From a virus: a stretch of DNA of 39,138 bases. Location of the stretch: the IMG/VR virus record IMGVR_UViG_3300044815_000078, positions 1 to 39,138 of that record, one strand, 5' to 3'. Every line of letters starts with the position of its first letter. The stretch's first letter is position 1. The notes beneath the pieces are model-generated. The model was given only the letters and a program-made list of their open reading frames with translations. It was not told the DNA's origin and did no database searches. Made by a program: the position numbers and the translations under genes. Shown one piece after another: positions 35,726 to 39,138 of the stretch.

Positions 35726-36021
35726 CCGACCATCCGGCCTGGTGCTCCCCTGACCGGTGCGACGTCACCGACCCGAACCTGCCCGCCTACGAGGGTGCGC
35801 ACCGGTCCGAGCCGGTCGACGTGAACACGCCAGGGCTGACCGTCGGGAACCGCATGGTGCAGGCCACCTCGGCATCGCTGTACCAGGCCGCCGCCCCGTG
35901 GAACGTCAGCACCTACCTCATCGTGGTTGCGGACAGTGTGGAGACCTCCATGCCGGTGTTCCAGGCCGCCGGGGCGCTCGCGCAACTTGCCGGGCTCGTC
36001 GACCGGGCGGTGGCGGCGTGA
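35722..36021 (+). CDS. DUF6907-like protein with HPxWC motif
   Basis: The 99-aa protein has ATGA overlap. It starts MTDHPAWCSPDRCDVTDPNL, the 'HPAWC...C' signature seen in DUF6907 proteins of Streptomyces and their elements, and ends 'MPVFQAAGALAQLAGLVDRA'. It is the third or fourth protein of this type in the operon. Confidence 0.75.
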   Translation: MTDHPAWCSPDRCDVTDPNLPAYEGAHRSEPVDVNTPGLTVGNRMVQATSASLYQAAAPWNVSTYLIVVADSVETSMPVFQAAGALAQLAGLVDRAVAA

Positions 36022-36194
36022 AGGCGACCGCCCTGACCGTTGCCGTCCTGCTGGGTGTCGCAACCGGCCTGGTCGCCATCGCCACCGACCGACTCGGCCT
36101 GCCCGGGTTCCTCATGACCGCCGCCCCCTTGGGCGTCGGGCTCGTCATCCTCAGCCGCCGCCTGCGGCGCCGAACGAAAGGACCACGCACATGA
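36018..36194 (+). CDS. Two-pass membrane protein
   Basis: The 58-aa protein starts at GTG 36018 (GTGA) and ends at 36194, overlapping the next ATG. Hydrophobic helices: ATALTVAVLLGVATGLVAIA and LPGFLMTAAPLGVGLVILS, then a basic tail (RRLRRRTKGPRT). Typical of tiny membrane proteins in mobile elements. Confidence 0.72.
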   Translation: MKATALTVAVLLGVATGLVAIATDRLGLPGFLMTAAPLGVGLVILSRRLRRRTKGPRT

Positions 36195-36289
36195 CCCACT
36201 GGCTCGTCGGCGCAAGCGTCGGCATCCCCGCCGCCCTGTACCTGATCGGCCTCGTCCGCCGACACGGCACCAGCAAGGAGACGAACTGA
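36191..36289 (+). CDS. 32-aa single-pass membrane microprotein
   Basis: ATG 36191 overlaps the previous stop. 'MTHWLVGASVGIPAALYLIG' then LVRRHGTSKETN: one helix with a basic cytoplasmic-like end. Coupling at its start and the 1-nt gap to the next gene support it. Confidence 0.68.
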   Translation: MTHWLVGASVGIPAALYLIGLVRRHGTSKETN

Positions 36290-36290
36290 C

Positions 36291-36722
36291 ATGGGAAACA
36301 TGCTCGCTCGCGTGGGGCTGCTCGTCTTCGGCGTAGCCCTCTACTGGCTCGCCTCCCGACTCCACAAGAAGGCCGGCAGCGGCGGACCGCAGGGTGGCAA
36401 GGGCGCCAACCCGAAGAAGGTCATCGCCACGCTGATGGCGTTCCTTGCCGGATGCGCCCTGGTCGGCACGTTCGTTGGCGACTGGGTCGCCGGGATCGGT
36501 AGGGCCTCGCCGCTCATCGCGGCGGCGTTCTTCCTCCTGACGGCGGGCGTACTGGTCATCGACTGGTGGTCCGACGGTGTCCCGGACCGGCCGGCGTTCA
36601 TCGCCGCCGCTCTGCTCCCCCTCGCCGTGGTCGTCGGCTTCGCGCAGATCGACACCGCGTTCGACCAGGTCGGCGACAAGGCCGAGCAGGTCGGCCAGAC
36701 CATCCAGAACGGCAGCAAGTAG
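36291..36722 (+). CDS. Multi-pass membrane protein
   Basis: The 143-aa protein starts at ATG 36291. Four likely helices: ARVGLLVFGVALYWLASRL, 'KVIATLMAFLAGCALVGTFV', 'PLIAAAFFLLTAGVLVIDWW' and AFIAAALLPLAVVVGFAQI. A Gly/Lys-rich loop follows the first (KKAGSGGPQGGKGANPKK). The helical C-terminus is polar. Similar proteins neighbour DUF2637 genes in actinobacterial elements. Function unknown. Confidence 0.75.
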   Translation: MGNMLARVGLLVFGVALYWLASRLHKKAGSGGPQGGKGANPKKVIATLMAFLAGCALVGTFVGDWVAGIGRASPLIAAAFFLLTAGVLVIDWWSDGVPDRPAFIAAALLPLAVVVGFAQIDTAFDQVGDKAEQVGQTIQNGSK

Positions 36723-36735
36723 CAGAGACCCCCGA

Positions 36736-36761
36736 AGCCGGGCCCCCTGGTGGGCCCGGCT
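36736..36761 (+). terminator. Hairpin after the membrane gene
   Basis: AGCCGGGCCC (36736-36745) pairs perfectly with GGGCCCGGCT (36752-36761) around CCTGGT, followed by GGTCTTTGCC. The stem is strong and the T-tract weak. It may partly terminate the operon before the DUF2637-like gene. Confidence 0.65.
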
Positions 36762-36798
36762 GGTCTTTGCCCCACATCCCCACCGTTAGGAGGCGTCG

Positions 36799-37830
36799 AT
36801 GAAGCCGAAGCGCAACTGGCGCGACCGAGACTGGATGGACACCGGCGTGACCACGGTGATTTTCGTGATCCCGTCGGGAATCCTGCTCGCCGCGATTGCC
36901 GCCTCGTTCACACACATCAAGGATTGGGCGCTCAACCACGCTCCCAAGGACACGCACGAGTGGCAGGGGTGGGCGTTTGCCTGCATCGTCGAGCTGATCC
37001 CGATCTTCGGGGTGCTGGTGATGTGGAAACTCCGCAAGGCCAACCACGGCCTGACCGTCCCCCGGTTCATCCTCGGCGCCGGGTTCCTGGCATCCATGGC
37101 GGGTCAGGTCGCCTACGCGGGCGGGCTAGACGCGGGTGTTTCGCGGTTGATCGTCGCGGCCGGTCCCTCGTTCGCCGGGCTGGTCCTCACCGAGGTTCTG
37201 CTCTGGCTTGTCCGCACGATCGTCGAGAAGAACACGATCCCGCTGCCACCACCGACCGGTGTCCCCCAGCCGCCGCCGATGGTCATCCCGGCCCCGCCGC
37301 TGGCGAATGTCCCACCGGCCGCCGCCGATCCTGCTCCCCCGGCAACGGAGGAACCCGCTCCCCCCGCTCCCCAGGAGCGGGAGCACGTGTCCCCCTGGTC
37401 CACTCCCCCCGGAGCACCGGCCAGCGCACCCCCTTCTGCTCCCCTCCCAGTCCAGGGGGAGCAGGGGGACAGGCAGCAGGTCATGGACGCTGTCCCCCCT
37501 CAGCCGCTCCCCTCGGTAGACGGGGAGGGCGCAGGGGAGCAGGCACCCTCCGACAGCGACCCGCTCCCCACCCAGTCCGGGGAGCACGCACCCCAGGACA
37601 CCCCCGAGGAGGACGCCACCCCGGAGGGGAGCACGGCCGACGGGGACAGGGGGACAACCGGTCTTGATCCGCTGGACCTCGAGACGTGGGAGCACCACCA
37701 GAACGGCAAGACCAAGAAGGAACTGTCCACCCTCTACGGGGTTCACGAGAAGACGATTCAGCGGCGCCTGAGCAAGGTCCGGGCCGTCATCGAATCCACG
37801 CCGAAGGATGAGGAGCACGCCGATGCGTAG
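36799..37830 (+). CDS. DUF2637-like four-TM protein with C-terminal HTH
   Basis: The 343-aa protein starts at ATG 36799. Residues 10-145 have four hydrophobic segments: TTVIFVIPSGILLAAIAASF, 'WAFACIVELIPIFGVLVMW', FILGAGFLASMAGQVAYAGG and 'PSFAGLVLTEVLLWLVRTI', the DUF2637 plan found in actinobacterial ICEs and plasmids. A Pro/Glu-rich linker (about 150-285) follows. The C-terminus (about 292-335) has LETWEHHQNGKTKKELSTLY and 'GVHEKTIQRRLSKVRAVIES', a clear HTH. A membrane-anchored DNA-binding role, such as tethering the replicating element, is possible but inferred. Confidence 0.82.
   Translation: MKPKRNWRDRDWMDTGVTTVIFVIPSGILLAAIAASFTHIKDWALNHAPKDTHEWQGWAFACIVELIPIFGVLVMWKLRKANHGLTVPRFILGAGFLASMAGQVAYAGGLDAGVSRLIVAAGPSFAGLVLTEVLLWLVRTIVEKNTIPLPPPTGVPQPPPMVIPAPPLANVPPAAADPAPPATEEPAPPAPQEREHVSPWSTPPGAPASAPPSAPLPVQGEQGDRQQVMDAVPPQPLPSVDGEGAGEQAPSDSDPLPTQSGEHAPQDTPEEDATPEGSTADGDRGTTGLDPLDLETWEHHQNGKTKKELSTLYGVHEKTIQRRLSKVRAVIESTPKDEEHADA
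37438..37585. repeat. Three GCTCCCC / GGGGAGC inverted pairs in a coding linker
   Basis: Pairs at 37438-37444/37456-37462, 37506-37512/37534-37540 and 37563-37569/37579-37585. They encode a loose protein repeat (PLPVQGEQ, PLPSVDGEGAGEQ, PLPTQSGEH). They could be duplicated codons or DNA/RNA hairpins. Confidence 0.6.
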
Positions 37831-38101
37831 AACACCCACGACCGTCGACAAGGCCGAGAAGTCGGCGAACGCCCGGCTGACCGCGAACCAGGACGCGCTG
37901 CACGCCGCGTACGCGCAGGACGTGAAGGAAGGCCCGGCGGGTGGGTTGCGGCACCAGTACCGGGCGGCGGCGGCCTGGCTGCGATCCGAGGCGACCGCAC
38001 TGGGCGGCGAGGACCGGCAGAACGTGCTCAACCACCTGATCCAGTTGTGCCAGAAGGCGAACGCTCAGGCCCGGCAGACGGTCCACCAGCACCGGGACTG
38101 A
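37823..38101 (+). CDS. Helical protein at the end of the main rightward operon
   Basis: The 92-aa protein starts at ATG 37823 with GAGGAG 8 nt upstream, overlapping the previous stop. It is rich in Ala/Gln/Arg: TVDKAEKSANARLTANQDAL, HAAYAQDVKEGPAGGLRHQY, 'RQNVLNHLIQLCQKANAQAR'. No family assigned. Confidence 0.72.
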   Translation: MRRTPTTVDKAEKSANARLTANQDALHAAYAQDVKEGPAGGLRHQYRAAAAWLRSEATALGGEDRQNVLNHLIQLCQKANAQARQTVHQHRD

Positions 38102-38387
38102 AGGTTACGTTACGTGGTGTGCGTGCGTGAGTGCACTTCCGGATGGCAGTGTCCCTGGAGATCCCTCGACAGGCCGCGCTCCCGCCCGTGTGCACACCCG
38201 CGGGTGAGGCTACCCGATGTCCCGGGGACATTCAACCCACCGGTTTAGTACAGACCGGCGGTGACCTGCGGAAACACCCCGTGTCCCCGGGGCATGTCCC
38301 CCGTGTCCACCCCGGGCTTCCGACTTCTATCCCGCATGTGCGTGTCCCCCCACCCGGAAATCACTGTGCGTATAGATCGGAGGTGTC
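38102..38387. other. Gene-free control region with TGTCCC half-sites
   Basis: No coding sequence is supported in these 286 bases. They contain the palindromes CACCCGCGGGTG (38195-38206) and ATGTCCCGGGGACAT (38217-38231). Further TGTCC half-sites occur at 38282, 38295, 38304 and 38343. TATAGA (38371-38376) is promoter-like but too near the ribosome site at 38379-38383 to be certain. Probably an operator-dense region for the last two genes. Confidence 0.6.
38217..38231. promoter_or_regulatory. 15-bp palindrome with inverted TGTCCC arms
   Basis: ATGTCCC and GGGACAT are perfect arms around one G. The half-sites are those of the GGGAC family but with the opposite order, as in the palindrome at 18-39. 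Confidence 0.5.
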
Positions 38388-38696
38388 GTGTCCGCCAGGT
38401 ATGCCCGTCTCGAGGAGCTGAGCGACCGGGCGTTGTGCGTGCACGGCTCACGGCACCTGCCGACCCGGATCTGGGTGAACCCGCTCGGCGTGAAGGACGT
38501 CTGCATCGACTGGCAGGACCGGGCGCCGTACAAGGACAAGGACGGCAAGCAGAAGTTCCGCCACCACCACGTCTGGTACATGAACGAGCGCCAGCGGTGC
38601 CGGCTGTGCGGGAACCTGTCGTTCCTGTCGGACTGCCGCGGGCGCCCGTGCCACAAGACGTGCGCTGAGGTCGAGTGGATGGCGGGCCAGTCGTGA
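38388..38696 (+). CDS. Zinc-binding protein with conserved cysteine motif
   Basis: The 102-aa protein starts at GTG after GGAGG. The N-terminal half has 'LCVHGSRHLPTRIWVNPLGV', then a basic strand region (YKDKDGKQKFRHHHVWYMNE), followed by RCRLCGNLSFLSDCRGRPCH and KTCAEVEWM, with five cysteines and a histidine likely to bind zinc. The form 'CRLCG....D.RG.PCH..C' is frequent in small actinophage proteins. It may be an HNH relative, but the HNH His-Asn-His set is not complete. Confidence 0.75.
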   Translation: MSARYARLEELSDRALCVHGSRHLPTRIWVNPLGVKDVCIDWQDRAPYKDKDGKQKFRHHHVWYMNERQRCRLCGNLSFLSDCRGRPCHKTCAEVEWMAGQS

Positions 38697-38746
38697 CACA
38701 TCGATCGACCGTGCAAGCGTCGATGTCGAGCAGGCATGATGGGCGG

Positions 38747-38962
38747 ATGTTCCGAGTGTCGTTCTGCAACGCCGAGGGAAAGCGCCAGCCCTGGCTCACG
38801 CTGCACCTCCCGGCCGTGCCCGAGGTAGGCGAAGTGATCCGTTTCCGGGAACGCGCCAACCACACCAAGCCCGCTGCGGGTCGAGTGTCCCGGCGAGAGT
38901 GGGACATCGTCGAGCGTGAGCCCGCCGAATCCTGGGTTACCGTGTACGTGACCTTCGATTGA
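38747..38962 (+). CDS. Last rightward gene, small strand-rich protein
   Basis: The 71-aa product is read from ATG 38747. CATGAT (38735-38740) lies 6 nt before it, as at the leaderless XRE start. An alternative GTG at 38693 overlaps the previous stop (GTGA) and would add 18 residues. The sequence MFRVSFCNAEGKRQPWLTLH, 'PAVPEVGEVIRFRERANHTK', 'ESWVTVYVTFD' suggests a small barrel. Function unknown. Confidence 0.65.
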   Translation: MFRVSFCNAEGKRQPWLTLHLPAVPEVGEVIRFRERANHTKPAAGRVSRREWDIVEREPAESWVTVYVTFD

Positions 38963-38973
38963 GACGACAAAAG

Positions 38974-39015
38974 AGCGCCCCATCCGCCCGGCTTGATGCC
39001 GAGGGATGGGGCGCT
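38974..39015. terminator. Bidirectional terminator between rightward and late blocks
   Basis: AGCGCCCCATCC (38974-38985) pairs perfectly with GGATGGGGCGCT (39004-39015). The 18-nt loop contains a nested hairpin CGGC-TTGAT-GCCG (38989-39001). It lies between the ends of convergent transcription units. On the circular map its right arm runs to position 4. Confidence 0.85.
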
Positions 39016-39138
39016 TCTCTGTGTGCAGAACTGTCCCAGCTGGGACAGTTGGTCAGACGCTGGGCAGCGGCTCGGTCGGGCCGTCGCTGCCGTCCGCGTC
39101 GCCGACCGCGGTGTCCAGGCCACCGAGGTTCGCGGCGA
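39012..39138. repeat. Terminal direct repeat, right copy
   Basis: Identical to bases 1-127. It repeats the palindrome (39029-39050) and the end of the coiled-coil gene. It should be trimmed when the sequence is circularised. Confidence 0.95.

Noticed and set aside
22080-38101. Conjugative element (AICE) identity
   Set aside because: No FtsK/TraB-type translocase is encoded anywhere, whereas a complete virion operon is present.

Overview
This window is almost certainly one complete genome of a temperate, long-tailed (siphovirus-type) actinobacteriophage. The last 127 bases (39012-39138) repeat the first 127 exactly. The molecule is therefore circular, or circularly closed in assembly, with a unit length of 39,011 bp. 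The evidence for an actinobacterial host is strong GC bias, frequent GTG starts, ATGA/GTGA-coupled operons, a 3' fragment of a tRNA-Ser(UGA) gene acting as the phage attachment site, and small protein families typical of Streptomyces/Micromonospora-type elements (DUF2637-like, DUF6907-like, prim-pol replicases). Family assignments come from reading motifs by eye, with no database search.

Layout, following the map. (1) 42-17,042, minus strand: the late block, read right to left. It holds small and large terminase, portal, HK97-type prohead protease, major capsid protein, a probable decoration protein, a second protease-like protein, head-tail connectors, major tail protein, tail chaperones with a probable -1 frameshift, tape measure, five tail-tip or fibre proteins (one endolysin-like) and a lysis cassette with an r1t-type holin. 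(2) 17,176-21,583, minus strand: a P-loop kinase/HNH fusion, two tiny membrane proteins and a train of small zinc-ribbon, HTH and unknown genes. (3) 21,693-22,083: an iteron origin with twelve TAGTTCGC repeats in exact mirror symmetry around an AT-rich core. (4) 22,080-25,810, minus strand: prim-pol/DUF3987-type replicase, an unknown protein, an excisionase-like HTH protein and an XRE (Cro-like) regulator. (5) 25,811-25,963: a divergent immunity switch whose two promoters both appear to give leaderless mRNAs. (6) 25,964-28,107, plus strand: XRE repressor coupled to a tyrosine integrase, then a terminator and attP. (7) 28,577-31,045: small genes and three adjacent GntR-type genes (DNA-binding domain only, full length, effector domain only). 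(8) 31,312-38,962, plus strand: about 20 mostly tiny, translationally coupled genes of unknown function, several DUF6907-like, plus membrane proteins and a four-TM/HTH protein. A strong hairpin at 38,974-39,015 separates this operon from the convergent late block.

How the parts fit: the repressor-integrase operon and the leftward XRE/xis/replicase operon form the lysis-lysogeny switch. The replicase probably acts on the origin at its own 3' end. The GntR set probably controls the rightward operon through a GTAC-type operator at 31,161-31,179. The rep-xis-int-attP order, GntR regulators and DUF2637-like genes resemble actinobacterial integrative conjugative elements (AICEs), but no FtsK/Tra translocase is present, so this looks like a phage carrying an AICE-like replication and control module. 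The least explained features are the mirror-symmetric origin, the split GntR trio, a dispersed GGGAC-N5-GTCCC palindrome family and a long imperfect hairpin at 31,569-31,663.
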